This document shows positions 1-11,420 of a DNA stretch of 64,000 nt, in pieces (the stretch's first letter is position 1; every line of letters starts with the position of its first letter). Below the pieces are notes generated by a model. It ran no database searches and was not told the origin of the DNA. It saw only the letters and a list, made by a program, of their open reading frames with translations. The stretch is taken from the NCBI GenBank assembly GCA_964058845.1, contig CAXKVR010000170.1:124001-188000 (forward strand), read 5' to 3'. This DNA comes from Carex sylvatica (lineage: Eukaryota > Streptophyta > Magnoliopsida > Poales > Cyperaceae). The position numbers were made by a program, and so were the translations under genes.

Positions 1-1044
1 TTACTTAAGTTTAGGTCATGGTTCCAAGGTTTAGGGTTAGGATGAAGCAAACCAATCAATTAGGGCAATTTACTCCTTTATTGCAGTCCGGAAGGAAAGT
101 ATTACGGCCCGGAGTCATGGTCCTTGCGGCCCGCAACCAAATGACCTGCTTGGACACCCGAGAGCACTTCGGGAGATCCGCCTGGCTTGCGGCCCGCAAC
201 AATTGGCTTACGGCCCGCAACCCTCACTGCTCAACACACTTCAAATTTGGTTAAGTACCTTTTCTCCTTGCGGCCCGTAGGGTAAGTTGTTGCGGCCCGC
301 AACATTGCACAAAATTTAGGTTTTCGGTTTAGTTTTCGATTCTTTTCGATCGGGGTTCGATTGGTTAACATATATTGTTACGGTTATCAAATTCAAGGGT
401 ATCTACATAGCTAGAATCATCGATAATTAACACCATTACCAAACCCTAATTCAATTCAAATTCAATCGGTAGTTTTGAATAAACAACATGAATCGATATG
501 TTTTACGAAGTTATAACTCGATTAATTCCCGAATTTCACACACAAAATACCACAATTCATTTCCATTACGACCCAACCCCAAAACCCTGGTTCAATTCCA
601 AATTCCACAAGCAAATCAATCCGATTATCTAGTTATAACGTTTCAAATCAAATTCGAATTCGAATTTCACCAAAATATAACAAACAAATAGAATTAGGGT
701 TTCAAGGAATTGCAAGGGAGAAAGATATACCAAATTGAAGCTTTAGAATCGATTAAGGATCGTCAATTCAGCTCAAATCTCAATTTTCCGACAAGTTCGA
801 TCAGTTTCCGCGCTCGATTTCTCTCTCTCTCTCTCTTTCCCTTTTTGGTTCGGCCAACCCTAAACCTCACGAATTTTTTTCAATTATTTCGGTGGAAAAT
901 GAAAGAAGAAGAAAGGTAATTTGATTAATAATTGGAATTTTGCACATATACCCCTCCATATTCTTAATATTACCAAACTTTGATAATTTCACAAATAAGC
1001 CCTTATGTAAATGTTTTATTTATTATAAAATTCATAATGTCACA
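1..1044 (-). repeat. 3' LTR of the Ty3 element (partial)
   Basis: This segment matches 7439-8482 almost base for base. Differences visible by eye include A/G at 85 and single substitutions near 314, 335, 530, 631, 672, 755, 775, 782 and 861. It ends in AATGTCACA at 1044, directly beside the polypurine tract. The segment carries several copies of a GC-rich near-palindrome (core GCGGCCCGCAAC) and a CT microsatellite near 820. Short open frames here are repeat shadows. Confidence 0.92.
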
Positions 1045-1058
1045 TTTCTCCCCCCCTT
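1045..1058 (-). other. Polypurine tract of the Ty3 element
   Basis: The plus strand reads TTTCTCCCCCCCTT directly inside the 3' LTR edge, so the element strand carries a 14-base purine run. This is the expected primer for plus-strand DNA synthesis. It lies between the gag-pol stop and the LTR, as in other Ty3 elements. Confidence 0.85.
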
Positions 1059-1095
1059 AAAATGAAGTTCAGTCCGCTGAACTTGATTTCGTACC

Positions 1096-4000
1096 TTAAT
1101 TGTCGAATAACTCCGGATACTTTTCTCGGATGCTCTCTTCGAGCTCCCACGTCGCTTCCTTATCGGAATGGCGTCCCCATTTTACCAACACGAGCCGGAT
1201 CACTTTGCTTCGTAGTCGTTGCTCTTTTCGGTCCAATATCTGCATTGGTTCTTCTTGATATGTCAGATCATCTTGTACGTGTAAACCCGAGTGATCAATA
1301 CAATGCGATGGATCTCGCACATATCTGCGTAACTGTGATACATGGAATACCGGATAAACCCGATCCAGCGCTGGTGGTAGCGCAAGCTCGTATGCAACCG
1401 GTCCAATTTGTCGCAAAATCTGGAACGGCCCAATATATCGGGGGCTTAGCTTGCCCGAAACACCAAATCGATGCACACCTCTGACAGGCGAAACTCGAAG
1501 CCATACGTGATCACTTTCTTGAAATTCCAACTGTCTTCGGTGAACATCCGCATATTTCTTTTGCCTTTCTTGAGCCGACTTGAGCCGACTCAGAACCATC
1601 TTCGTTTTCTCAGCAATTTCTTCTAACATTTGCGGCCCTGTAGGTGGATAGGTACCCGCTGGTCCCCACCACAGTGGAGTACGGCACTGCTGCCCTGTCA
1701 GCGCCTCTTGCGGTGACATACCAATGCTCGAATGATAACTGTTGTTATACGCAAACTCCACCAGATACAAATGATCAACCCATGAACCTTGTAAACTTAG
1801 CGCGCAGGAGCGCAACATGTCTTCCAGCGTTTGAATGGTGTGCTCAGACTGACCGTCAGTCTGCGGATGGTGCGCGGTGCTGAATCTCAACTTGGTACCC
1901 ATTGTTTCTTGAAAACTCTCCCAGAAATGAGAAGTGAACCGAGGATCTCGGTCAGAAATAATATTGCGCGAGCAACCATGGTACTTAAACTGATATTTCA
2001 GGAACAATTCCGCCAATTCTTGCCCATATGTCTCAATTCGAAGCGGAATGAAATGCGCTATCTTCGTTAATCGATCCACAATCACCCAAACTGTATTATA
2101 CCTTCCGACAGTTCTCGGAAATTCACTTACGAAATCCATTGTGATTGATTCAAATTTCCTTGTAGGTATTTCCAGCGGTCTTAGCAATCCTGCTTTTCTC
2201 TGCCGATCCGCTTTAACTTGCTGACATATTTGACACTTTTCAACGTACCTTTGTACTTCCTTTTTCATCTTTGGCCACCAAAAATACTTCTTTAGATCTT
2301 GATACATTTTTACCTCTCCCGGATGGATAGCGTATCCCGAATTATGCGCCTCTGACAAAATTAGATCTTTCAACTCCGAATTACTTGGTACACAAATGCG
2401 GTCGTGAAACCGCAAGATGCTATCTCCTTGAACTTGAAACGGTGAATCTACATTTGACTCATAGTGCAGTTTGAATTTCTGACATCTCGGATCATTCTGT
2501 TGTGCTGCACGAATCTGCTCGTGTAATTCCGATCGGATTTCAACCGCTGCTAGCACAACCGACGCAATTGCAGTTGCGCTAGTCCCAACCTCACTTCTAT
2601 TACATTTAGATGCAATTTCCAACGCTAATTCGCGTGACGCGCCAACATGTATTTCCATTCTGCGCATTTCCTCGAGAAGATGCGTTTCACTTGTAATCAC
2701 CGACGCCAGGTTTACCTGACTCTTTCTGCTCAACGCATCTGCTACACTGTTTGCCTTTCCTGTATGATACTGGATATCCAAGTCATAGTCTTTCATCAAT
2801 TCTAACCACCGCCTTTGTCTCAAATTTAACTCCTTTTGTGTGAAGATGTATTTCAGACTTTGATGATCAGTATAGATTCGGCATTTCACGCCATACAAGT
2901 AATGCCGCCAAATCTTCAGCGCAAATATCACCGCCGCTAACTCCAAATCATGTGTCGGGTAGTTTTGCTCGTGCGGTCGCAATTGCCGAGATGCGTAGGC
3001 AATTACATGATCATCTTGCATCAATACGCAACCCAAACCCGATCGAGATGCATCGGTGTAAACCGTGTACTCTTTATCAGCAGTCGGCATAGCAAGGACT
3101 GGCGTGGATACCAGCCGACTCTTCAATTCCTCAAAACTTTTATCTTGCGCGGTACCCCAATCAAATTTCACGCCTTTGTGCAACAATTTTGTAAGTGGCG
3201 CAGCTAACCGCGAAAACCCAAGTACAAATCTCCTATAGTACCCGGCTAACCCCAGAAAGCTGCGAATTTCAGTAACTGTCTCCGGCCTTTTCCAATCTGT
3301 CACAGCCCGAATCTTTTCGGGATCCACCGCTAACCCTTTTTCAGAAACCACATGCCCCAAAAATGTAACTTCCTCCAACCAAAATTCACATTTCGACAAC
3401 TTTGCGAATAACTGATGTTCGCGCAATCTTTGCAATACAATTCTAAGATGTACCTCATGTTCTTCTCGCGAGCGCGAATACACCAGTATATCATCAATGA
3501 ACACCACAACTGTAGAATCCAACAAATCGTGAAACACACGGTGCATCAAGTCCATGAACGCTGCCGGTGCGTTCGTCAGCCCAAACGGCATAACCAGGTA
3601 TTCATAATGCCCGTACCTTGTACGGAACGCTGTCTTATACACATCGCTCGGCCGTATTCTCAGCTGGTGATACCCTGTTCTCAGATCAATCTTTGAATAT
3701 ATTGAGGATCCCTGCAACTGATCAAACAGATCGTCAATCCGAGGTAACGGATATTTATTTTTCACAGTTACCTTGTTCAGCTCGCGGTAATCAATGCATA
3801 ACCGCAATGTTCCATCTTTCTTCTTGACAAATAATACTGGCGCGCCCCATGGCGACGTGCTAGGTCTGATAAATCCACTCTCCAACATATCTTCCAACTG
3901 CGCCTTGAGTTCTTTCAGTTCTGCCGGTGCCATTCGATACGGCGCCTTTGAAATCGGTGTTGTGCCCGGTACCAGTTCGATACCGAACTCCACTTCTCGC

Positions 4001-5889
4001 TCAGGTGGCAACCCTACAATCTCTTCCGGAAATACATCCACAAATTCTGAAACCACCGGAATGGTGCTGATCTCTGGAACTGCCGCAGGCGCATAAACCA
4101 CGGCCGCCAAGTAAACATCACACCCTGATTCTAATAAATGTTTCATCTCTACAGCCGAAATACACGGTGTTAGTTTCTCAATTTCTCTACAATTGAGTAT
4201 GCAAGACATACCTCTTGAATTCGCGAAATGGATCCGACGATGCGGACAATCAATAGTAACAGCGTGTCTCATCAACCAGTCCATACCCAATAACACGTCG
4301 TAACCGGTAATCTCCATCACCAACAAGTCCGCCTTGAACTCCCTCCCATCTATCTTAATATTTCGGTTTCGGCATAAGGTGATTTCTTGATCAGTTGAAC
4401 CAAACGGGGTTTGAACATTTAAAACTTGATTACAAGTCTCATTTGTCCAACCCCCTTTTTCTACCAATTCCCTCGACACAATAGAATGGCTGCACCCCGT
4501 ATCAATCAAACAATACGCATCATGATCAGATATAGAGAGTATACCTGTCATGACGTCAGTCTGGCCATCTCCCAGCGCAGTTGCAACGTTGCGCGAAGTT
4601 CCAGTGATGTTAAGCGCATGAGCCGCCGCCCTGCCGTCGTTCCTGCCGGCGCTGCCGGCGCTGCCAGCGCTGCTAACCCTGCCGACGCTACTGGCGCTGC
4701 TAGCGTTGCTAGCCCTGCTAGCGCTAGCCCCGCTAGCTTGAGATGCGCCACGTCCGCGCCACGTCGGCGCGCCGCGCCCAACGCTAGCGGACCCTCCCGC
4801 GCTACTAGCGCCTCGCATCCTCATAAGCGCATTTGGGCACTCCCTCGCCCAATGTCCCGCGCTACCACATACGAAACAAGTGCTAGTCTTGCGCCTACAC
4901 TCAACCTCATCGTGCGCTTGATTGCACGATCGGCACCATTGCGAAGGAATCACCGGTCTAAAACCCGGCATAGGGATCTGTCTAAACGGGGGTCTCGGCG
5001 CCATATTCGGCCGAGGGGGTCTAGCAAATGATGGTCCTCCCCTCGACCTCGACATTTGCCCACTCTGAGCATCCTTCTGTTTTACATTTCTCTCAGTCAA
5101 TTGCTCTTTCCTCCGCTTACCATGCATCTCTACCTGCTCCGCATGATCCATCATAGATTGCAACTCCGTAGCAGTCGGAGTATCAACAATCATCGATATA
5201 TTTCCATCTAAACCATCCAAATAGTGCCTGTGATACCTTGCCGCGTCATTCTGAATATCTGATGCATAACGCGACAACGCCAGAAACTCACTATTGTAAT
5301 CCCCCACCGGATGCCCATCTTGCCTCAATTCTAGAAACTTCCTCCGCAGCGCTTCACGTTGAATATTGCTCAGAAACCTCCGGTTGAACTGCTGTTCAAA
5401 CCATTCCCACGGAATTCTCGCTTCTTCCCCGACATAACTACGTCGGGCCCCGTCCCACCAGAACCTTGCGTCACCCTCCAATTGCTGCTCAGTTAACTCT
5501 ACTTTGTCATCCTCAGGTGCGCGGCATAAATTCAGCTTTGCATTTATCTGCGCCAGCCATTTCTCGGCTGCCGCATACCCGCCGGTTCCATCATAGCGCG
5601 GCGGATTCAAGCGCAGAAACGAATCATACAGCCTTCTAAACTCTTCGGGTGCACCACCGTGAGCCACCGGTGCTACATCCCGCATCTCTGCTTGGCGACC
5701 TCTCTCGTAGGCCGAAATCAGCCGGTCATCTATGTCCCGGTCTCTACATGGCGCTCCTCTAGCGCCACCAGCTGGACCAGCCCCAGCCTGATCCGCAGCT
5801 GGCTCGATAATCAACTCCGGATTTGGTTCCGGACTCCTCCGAGGTCTGCCTCTACCTCGGCGTGGTGTTTCCATTTTCTGAATAAACAA
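1096..5889 (-). CDS. Ty3 Gag-Pol polyprotein, uninterrupted
   Basis: A single open frame of 1,597 codons. The first ATG is at 5889; a second ATG five codons in (METPRRGRG) is an equally good start. In order it shows a retrotransposon Gag region (about residues 85-255), a CCHC zinc knuckle ([15 protein letters not shown]), an aspartic protease ([12 protein letters not shown]), a reverse transcriptase with IDYRELNK and FIDDILVYS (catalytic DD), RNase H (YTDASRSG), and an integrase with an HHCC-type finger and a DDE core (TMDF, SDRDPRF, and GQSEHTIQ where GQSERTIQ is usual). The C-terminal end ([15 protein letters not shown]) looks like the chromodomain of chromoviruses, which targets integration to modified chromatin. 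No stop or frameshift interrupts it, so the element may be able to encode its own proteins. Whether it is expressed cannot be told from sequence. Confidence 0.95.
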   Translation of the reverse strand: MFIQKMETPRRGRGRPRRSPEPNPELIIEPAADQAGAGPAGGARGAPCRDRDIDDRLISAYERGRQAEMRDVAPVAHGGAPEEFRRLYDSFLRLNPPRYDGTGGYAAAEKWLAQINAKLNLCRAPEDDKVELTEQQLEGDARFWWDGARRSYVGEEARIPWEWFEQQFNRRFLSNIQREALRRKFLELRQDGHPVGDYNSEFLALSRYASDIQNDAARYHRHYLDGLDGNISMIVDTPTATELQSMMDHAEQVEMHGKRRKEQLTERNVKQKDAQSGQMSRSRGGPSFARPPRPNMAPRPPFRQIPMPGFRPVIPSQWCRSCNQAHDEVECRRKTSTCFVCGSAGHWARECPNALMRMRGASSAGGSASVGRGAPTWRGRGASQASGASASRASNASSASSVGRVSSAGSAGSAGRNDGRAAAHALNITGTSRNVATALGDGQTDVMTGILSISDHDAYCLIDTGCSHSIVSRELVEKGGWTNETCNQVLNVQTPFGSTDQEITLCRNRNIKIDGREFKADLLVMEITGYDVLLGMDWLMRHAVTIDCPHRRIHFANSRGMSCILNCREIEKLTPCISAVEMKHLLESGCDVYLAAVVYAPAAVPEISTIPVVSEFVDVFPEEIVGLPPEREVEFGIELVPGTTPISKAPYRMAPAELKELKAQLEDMLESGFIRPSTSPWGAPVLFVKKKDGTLRLCIDYRELNKVTVKNKYPLPRIDDLFDQLQGSSIYSKIDLRTGYHQLRIRPSDVYKTAFRTRYGHYEYLVMPFGLTNAPAAFMDLMHRVFHDLLDSTVVVFIDDILVYSRSREEHEVHLRIVLQRLREHQLFAKLSKCEFWLEEVTFLGHVVSEKGLAVDPEKIRAVTDWKRPETVTEIRSFLGLAGYYRRFVLGFSRLAAPLTKLLHKGVKFDWGTAQDKSFEELKSRLVSTPVLAMPTADKEYTVYTDASRSGLGCVLMQDDHVIAYASRQLRPHEQNYPTHDLELAAVIFALKIWRHYLYGVKCRIYTDHQSLKYIFTQKELNLRQRRWLELMKDYDLDIQYHTGKANSVADALSRKSQVNLASVITSETHLLEEMRRMEIHVGASRELALEIASKCNRSEVGTSATAIASVVLAAVEIRSELHEQIRAAQQNDPRCQKFKLHYESNVDSPFQVQGDSILRFHDRICVPSNSELKDLILSEAHNSGYAIHPGEVKMYQDLKKYFWWPKMKKEVQRYVEKCQICQQVKADRQRKAGLLRPLEIPTRKFESITMDFVSEFPRTVGRYNTVWVIVDRLTKIAHFIPLRIETYGQELAELFLKYQFKYHGCSRNIISDRDPRFTSHFWESFQETMGTKLRFSTAHHPQTDGQSEHTIQTLEDMLRSCALSLQGSWVDHLYLVEFAYNNSYHSSIGMSPQEALTGQQCRTPLWWGPAGTYPPTGPQMLEEIAEKTKMVLSRLKSAQERQKKYADVHRRQLEFQESDHVWLRVSPVRGVHRFGVSGKLSPRYIGPFQILRQIGPVAYELALPPALDRVYPVFHVSQLRRYVRDPSHCIDHSGLHVQDDLTYQEEPMQILDRKEQRLRSKVIRLVLVKWGRHSDKEATWELEESIREKYPELFDN

Positions 5890-6010
5890 AGTTAGTTTAT
5901 AACATTCGATATTCCTTACTTATCATACGAAATTCGTATAGTCGCGACGACCCCATTAATACGTATACCACTCTCGTATCCAAACAAGTCTGGTTCAGGT
6001 TCTAAACCAT

Positions 6011-6022
6011 GCTCTGATACCA
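6011..6022 (-). other. Primer-binding site (initiator tRNA-Met type)
   Basis: On the element strand this reads TGGTATCAGAGC, the classic plant retrotransposon site complementary to the 3' end of initiator methionine tRNA. It lies 14 bases inside the inferred 5' LTR edge, slightly farther than usual. Either the LTR edge is misplaced by a few bases or the element has a short spacer. Confidence 0.85.
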
Positions 6023-6036
6023 CCCGAGGAAAGACC

Positions 6037-8482
6037 TGTCACACCCCGCGGCCCCACGAGGCGCGACAGGTGCCTCCTGCCGTAGACATACGGTTGCCCG
6101 TATGCCTACAAGGCAATTACGATATAATAGAAAGTAAAACACAACCAAACAAAACAAACAAATAACTAAGAAAAACAGTTCACAAATCCCAACTTGTCAG
6201 ATAATATCATACAAAACCCGTATCTCGATGGATACGCATCACAAAATGATATAGAGAATACATATATATATATATATACATGTCTCTAGTCACAATACCA
6301 GACAAGCTAAGCAGCGGTGAAACCAGGCCTACCGACCTCGTGTCTCTCTCGGATCCGCCGAACCGAAAACTGAAAAATTAACCCAAAAGAGGGGGGATGA
6401 GAATTGAATTCTCAGTGCGATAAATTGCCACAAATCGTTCCTGGACTTGCAATCACAGATTATATTCAAAAATAAAACACAAATAAAGCTCAGATCAGTT
6501 TATAATCATATATAAACATGAATGCACAAACCCGACAACATTTATCCAAATGAAATCACAGTTCAAGAATTGCCAAGATGAAATTCAAGCACACAATATT
6601 TGGTTTAACTCGATTTCAGAATATCTGGTAGTAACTACAGATGTTCCACCAAACTGGACCCCAATTCGTTCCCACTCATCTGTAGGGTTACAGGCACCTA
6701 CAGACGGCTACGCCAGGTAAAACCTTTTCTCATGACACTCATCTGTAGTTACAGGCTTAACTGTTTAATTAAAAGTCTGGTTCCAATTCATATCCGGAAA
6801 ATCCATATAAATCCAATTGACCATCCAAACGCATTACCCCCTGGGTAATGCCTCCGATACACAGTCACCCATAACCAAAATCATAATACAAAGTCACTTA
6901 CCCCTCGTCCCAACCGGTACTGAGAACTGCCGAGGGCCAGACGAACTAAAGCTTTAGAACACTGGGCGTCAAAGTCCATGCATAGACTTTGACAAATCCG
7001 AATTCACCCCCTGGGTGACGTCATCACGGTGGATGACAATAATACCATATCCACCAACCGATGGTGATATAAAGCACGGTGACTTTAATTCCAAAATCAG
7101 ATCATTCAGATCAACACAAATAATAACCATACCAGCATGCAAAACAATCAGATAAAACAATTCGAGTTTCACTTTATTTGGGCAATGCAATGCATATGAA
7201 TCGAAACACAGTTTAATTTCTGAATATAAAATATCAGACAAGTCCAGAAACCCCGCACCTGAGTAATAGCGCGCTCGACTAAGGCTCAGGCGTCTCGAAC
7301 GACCCAGAAATCCTTTGCCTCGTATGATTACCACCTATTGCATACATTGATTCGATTAACGCGTTCGATTAATATCTGATAAGTTAACCCGAGTTAAATT
7401 AGGTTAAACACGGTTTAGGGTTCGTATTCGGGTCCTAATTACTTAAGTTTAGGTCATGGTTCCAAGGTTTAGGGTTAGGATGAAGCAAACCAATCAATTA
7501 GGGCAATTTACTCCTTTATTGCGGTCCGGAAGGAAAGTATTACGGCCCGGAGTCATGGTCCTTGCGGCCCGCAACCAAATGACCTGCTTGGACACCCGAG
7601 AGCACTTCGGGAGATCCGCCTGGCTTGCGGCCCGCAACAATTGGCTTACGGCCCGCAACCCTCACTGCTCAACACACTTCAAATTTGGTTAAGTACCTTT
7701 TCTCCTTGCGGCCCGTAGGGTAAGTTGTTGCGGCCCGCAACATTGCACAAAATTCAGGTTTTCGGTTTAGTTTTTGATTCTTTTCGATCGGGGTTCGATT
7801 GGTTAACATATATTGTTACGGTTATCAAATTCAAGGGTATCTACATAGCTAGAATCATCGATAATTAACACCATTACCAAACCCTAATTCAATTCAAATT
7901 CAATCGGTAGTTTTGAATAAACAACATGAATCGATATGTTTTACGAAGTTATAACTCGATTAATTCCCAAATTTCACACACAAAATACCACAATTCATTT
8001 CCATTACGACCCAACCCCAAAACCCTGGTTCAATTCCAAATTCCACAAGCAAATCAATCCGATTATCGAGTTATAACGTTTCAAATCAAATTCGAATTCG
8101 AATTTCATCAAAATATAACAAACAAATAGAATTAGGGTTTCAAGGAATTGCAAGGGAGAAAGATATACCAAATTGAAGCTTTAGAATCGATCAAGGATCG
8201 TCAATTCAGCTCGAATCTCGATTTTCCGACAAGTTCGATCAGTTTCCGCGCTCGATTTCTCTCTCTCTCTCTCTTTCCCTTTTTGGTTCGGCCAACCCTA
8301 ACCCTCACGAATTTTTTTCAATTATTTCGGTGGAAAATGAAAGAAGAAGAAAGGTAATTTGATTAATAATTGGAATTTTGCACATATACCCCTCCATATT
8401 CTTAATATTACCAAACTTTGATAATTTCACAAATAAGCCCTTATGTAAATGTTTTATTTATTATAAAATTCATAATGTCACA
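6037..8482 (-). repeat. 5' LTR of the Ty3 element (full, about 2,446 bp)
   Basis: The plus-strand ends are TGTCACACC at 6037 and AATGTCACA at 8482, giving a TGTGACA...TGTCACA inverted terminal pair. The 7439-8482 part is confirmed by the matching partial LTR at 1-1044. The rest is inferred from the terminal motif next to the primer-binding site. It holds an AT microsatellite near 6263, four or more copies of the GCGGCCCGCAAC motif (7560-7740), and a CT run near 8258. A truncated relative lies at 24764-27134. Confidence 0.85.
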
Positions 8483-9527
8483 ACAACAAAATCACTTTTG
8501 TTTACAAATCGAATCACAACTGCCATTTGCTCTTTGATTGAGACATCTCTTGACTCATCAATGAAGACAGAAAATAATTCATTGTCAAGCTCTGCAAGTA
8601 TCTCCAATATCGTCTCCTCTGCAGCAGAATTAACTATTTCCTTTTGGGTAACGGGTGATGTCAACTTTCGATTTTTGAGAGCATTTTTCATAATCACCTT
8701 AGCAATTTGAGGATTACGCTCTCCCGTATACCTCAAAAGATTAAGAAAGTTACATTTACTGTTAGAACTTTCAGACTCGTCATAGCCGCGGAATGTCAAA
8801 CCTTGTTTTACGAGAAATCGAGAAACAACTACATAGGCATTTAACTGCACTCGATAATCCATCTCTTGGCTAACACTTACTCTCTCTATGCAAGTTTTAA
8901 TGCCTCGTCTTTCACTCATCAAATCCACACACTTCCTTTGAGCCTGATTGTGCCCACTATTTACATCACCAATGTGATCATCAAACCCTTTCTTACATTT
9001 TCAATTTCTATAACCATCTCCCACGAAGTTTGTTCCTCCACCTGATCTAAGATCTTCGAGTCTAAATAAATAGCAGCAAAGACAAAATGTTGCATCATTA
9101 TCAATTCTATATTCCAACCAATTCTTATATTGATTAAACCAAAAGTTGTTAAACCTTCTCAAACAACCACTTATGTCTCTTTGAGAAAAATTGTGATTTT
9201 TTGGTTGACATGGCCCTTTGCCTAGATAATATCTACGTACATATTCCTGCTCATTTGGTGGATAATGAGATATGGGTTTCCTTTTAGCGGGATCATAAGG
9301 AGGTTGTGATCATTCAACTTCATTAGAATGATTAGGGCCTAAGCTAGACCCGATTTGTTGTGATCCTTCAACTTCATTAGAACGATTAAGGCCTAAGCTA
9401 GATCCGATTTGTTGTGATCCTTCACTTCATTAGAACAATTAGGGCCTAAGCTAGATCCGAATTGTCGTGATCCTTGTGAAGATGAAGCAACTGGAACTTT
9501 AGATTCCTTCTTATAGAATCTCTCCAT
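8483..9527 (-). pseudogene. DUF4371/TTF-zinc-finger (ZMYM1-like, hAT-type) transposase gene, 5' part, broken
   Basis: Reading leftward from an ATG at 9527 (MERFYKKES), the frame encodes a TTF-type zinc-finger region (WLEYRIDNDATFCLCCYLF) and then the start of a DUF4371 domain (FLVKQGLTFRGYDES). This is typical of plant ZMYM1-like hAT transposases. Lesions are clear. A 1-bp deletion lies in the third 54-bp repeat copy (near 9423), a GGA-to-TGA stop in another copy (near 9311), and a Trp-to-TGA change near 9000. The frame from 8928 to the LTR boundary is open and ends abruptly at the Ty3 insertion at 8482. The 3' half must lie left of the window. It is a decayed transposon gene. Confidence 0.85.
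9306..9473. repeat. 54-bp tandem repeat, three copies, in the transposase 5' region
   Basis: Copies start at 9306, 9360 and 9414 with an 18-codon period. The last period is 53 bp because one base is missing. The unit contains CATTAGAA and GGCCTAAGCTAGA. Expansion happened within a coding region, and the 1-bp loss breaks the frame. Confidence 0.85.
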
Positions 9528-10149
9528 TCTCTAATTGACAAATTTAAAGAAAGAAAATCACAAATCAAAAGACTTTCTAAAAATCACAATTGGAATATAT
9601 ATTTTCATGAAAATATATATATGGCACCAACACAATTAATCATCTTAATTTGGAAAATATTCAATCATATGTAGCTTCTCCTTTGGTGCTATTCATTTCA
9701 CACTAATTAAAAATTGTAGTTGTATACTAAAATACTAAGAATCAGTTAGTAATTCTAAAAAGACTACAGATATAGCTTGAGGGCTACCTCCAAACATGCT
9801 TCCAAGCAATGATTTAAATCAAACTTCAAATTGAAGGTCATAAGTCAAGATTCTGGTACTATATGTGCAAGGAATTCGGATCCTATGAAGTAACTCAATT
9901 TTTTAGCCTCAATTTGTAAAAACTCAATTCAATTTGTGAAAATTTAATTCAATCTACGCTATTGGTAGTCTCAATTTGTAAAAATTTGATAAGCATAAAT
10001 TATATAACCATTCTATCTTGTTTTTATCATAAAATAGCTCCAAATATTTTGTACTTTGAATATAAAGTGAATAGAATACACCTAGAATCAAGTCACTGCG
10101 GTTGTTTGACTTTAAAATGCAAGAATAGATGAAAACTGAAGAAAATACC

Positions 10150-10495
10150 CTTCAGTGCGGACGCACTCACCATGAGTGCGGATCAACCATCCCCACTCAG
10201 CACTTGAACGAATTTTCAGCACCACAGCGCAACCTAGAAAAAGTCCGAGCGTAATGCATCCGCACTCATACCCAGTGCGGGTTATCCATCCTCACTCAAT
10301 GCTTAACTAATTTCAGAAACTCCAGAACAGCACAGGAAATTCTCCAGTGCGGGTCAATCACCCACACTCATTCAGTGCGGACGCACTAAGGGAATTTCAC
10401 AGGAAATTCTGCTAAGTTAAAAAATGAAAGTTGATCCAATGCGGGTCATCCACCTGCACTCACCACCAGTGCGGACGCACTGAACCCGCAGACAG
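10150..10495 (+). repeat. AGTGCGG palindromic module, copy 1
   Basis: A GC-rich block in AT-rich surroundings, built from alternating AGTGCGG and CCGCACT words, often as AGTGCGGACGCACT. The words are separated by spacers, including AAAGTCCGAGCGTAATGC. Homologous blocks occur at 21240-22085 (inverted), 26555-26960 and 63490-63880. Confidence 0.85.
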
Positions 10496-10705
10496 CCAGA
10501 AATACATATTTTTAACATGGTTTCTATTTTTAGCGAGCCAGTGATGCTTTTTGACAGCTAAATTTGGACACATCAGTCCAGAAAAATAAGGCAAAGATAG
10601 CACCCACTAACCCCATCTTCTAGCCTCTAAATTGGGCATAGTCTTTTACTATATAATGGGGTTTCATTCTCTAAGAGGGAACATATCTCACATCTCTCAT
10701 CTTAC

Positions 10706-10708
<3 letters not shown>

Positions 10709-10746
<38 letters not shown>
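10709..10746. repeat. (CT)n microsatellite
   Basis: An uninterrupted run of about 19 CT units within the Tat-like LTR, upstream of its AAGAAGAAG stretch. Such pyrimidine tracts are common in plant core promoters and 5' leaders, so it may mark the LTR promoter. Confidence 0.9.
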
Positions 10747-10750
<4 letters not shown>

Positions 10751-11265
10751 CTTGGTGCATGCCAATTTCCATAAAATATAGCGATAAATCTACAGCCATT
10801 CTAGGAGTTCTGGAGCTTTTCAAGGAAGAAGAAGAAGGTCTAAGCAAGATTTCAGCAAGATCGAGGTTCTTGATTCAATAAAGGGTGTAAATATTTCTTT
10901 ATTTCATTCCTTCTTATTTTTGTCAACTTTTGTAATGAATCTCTCCAAGAGAGAGTAGATCTCTTTCTAGGGATTTAGGTCAATTCATGAACTTGTTTAA
11001 TTGTATCTTATTCGGTTATTTATTTTTATTGTGATTGTTTTATGAGATTTGATGCTAATTTTTTAGATTTATAATTTGTGTTAATTACATAATTAGTACT
11101 TAAAATCGATGTAGTTCCGCTTTGTATTCAAAAGAATCAAAGTAGTTAGGATGAGAGGAGAGTACCAATTATGAACACAAATACCTTAGGTTTTGATTAA
11201 GGTCTAACCAACTGCGAAATCAAACCGGAACTAAATAAATTAGGGTTAGGGACTTGGTGAAGGAC

Positions 11266-11420
11266 GTAACTGTGAAGTCATACCCTTATTAGGACATCTC
11301 AAATTGAATCGAATATTGGTATGAAGGACGTAACTGTGAAGTACTATTATTTGAGAAGATGAGAGACTAACAAGAGCTTATGGTCTAGGTAGCTAGGATG
11401 AAGGACGTAACTGTGAAGTC
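11266..11420 (+). repeat. Three dispersed copies of GAAGGACGTAACTGTGAAGT
   Basis: Copies lie near 11261, 11322 and 11399, separated by 60-80 bp of unrelated sequence within the Tat-like LTR. The conserved 20-mers in diverged spacers suggest a short internal duplication or a retained functional site. Confidence 0.75.

Larger units (their letters stand above)
1..8482 (-). mobile_element. Ty3 (Tekay/Del-like chromovirus) LTR retrotransposon, young, 3' LTR cut by window edge
   Basis: Read on the minus strand the element runs 5' LTR (8482-6037), primer-binding site (6022-6011), gag-pol (5889-1096), polypurine tract (1058-1045) and 3' LTR (1044 to beyond base 1). Only the last 1,044 bp of the roughly 2.45-kb left LTR is in the window, and it aligns without net length change to 7439-8482. 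By eye the two LTR copies differ at about ten positions, so the insertion is recent. Long LTRs, TGTGACA/TGTCACA ends, the integrase type and a C-terminal chromodomain-like segment fit the Tekay/Del lineage. The element interrupts the DUF4371 pseudogene at 8483. The 5-bp target duplication cannot be tested because the left end is outside the window. Confidence 0.93.

Noticed and set aside
18..919. Short plus-strand open frames in the LTR, repeated at 7456-8357
   Set aside because: They occur identically in both LTRs, have no domain and overlap the palindrome motif; they are repeat shadows.
1062..5031. Many plus-strand frames opposite gag-pol, up to 201 codons
   Set aside because: All lie antisense to a long, domain-rich pol frame and show only its mirrored composition.
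8470..8928. DUF4371 frame as a working host gene
   Set aside because: Upstream nonsense and frameshift lesions plus the Ty3 insertion show it is a broken transposon gene.
10150..10495. CRISPR-like array because of short regular repeats
   Set aside because: Repeats are palindromic words with irregular spacing inside a plant LTR; a plant nuclear genome has no CRISPR.
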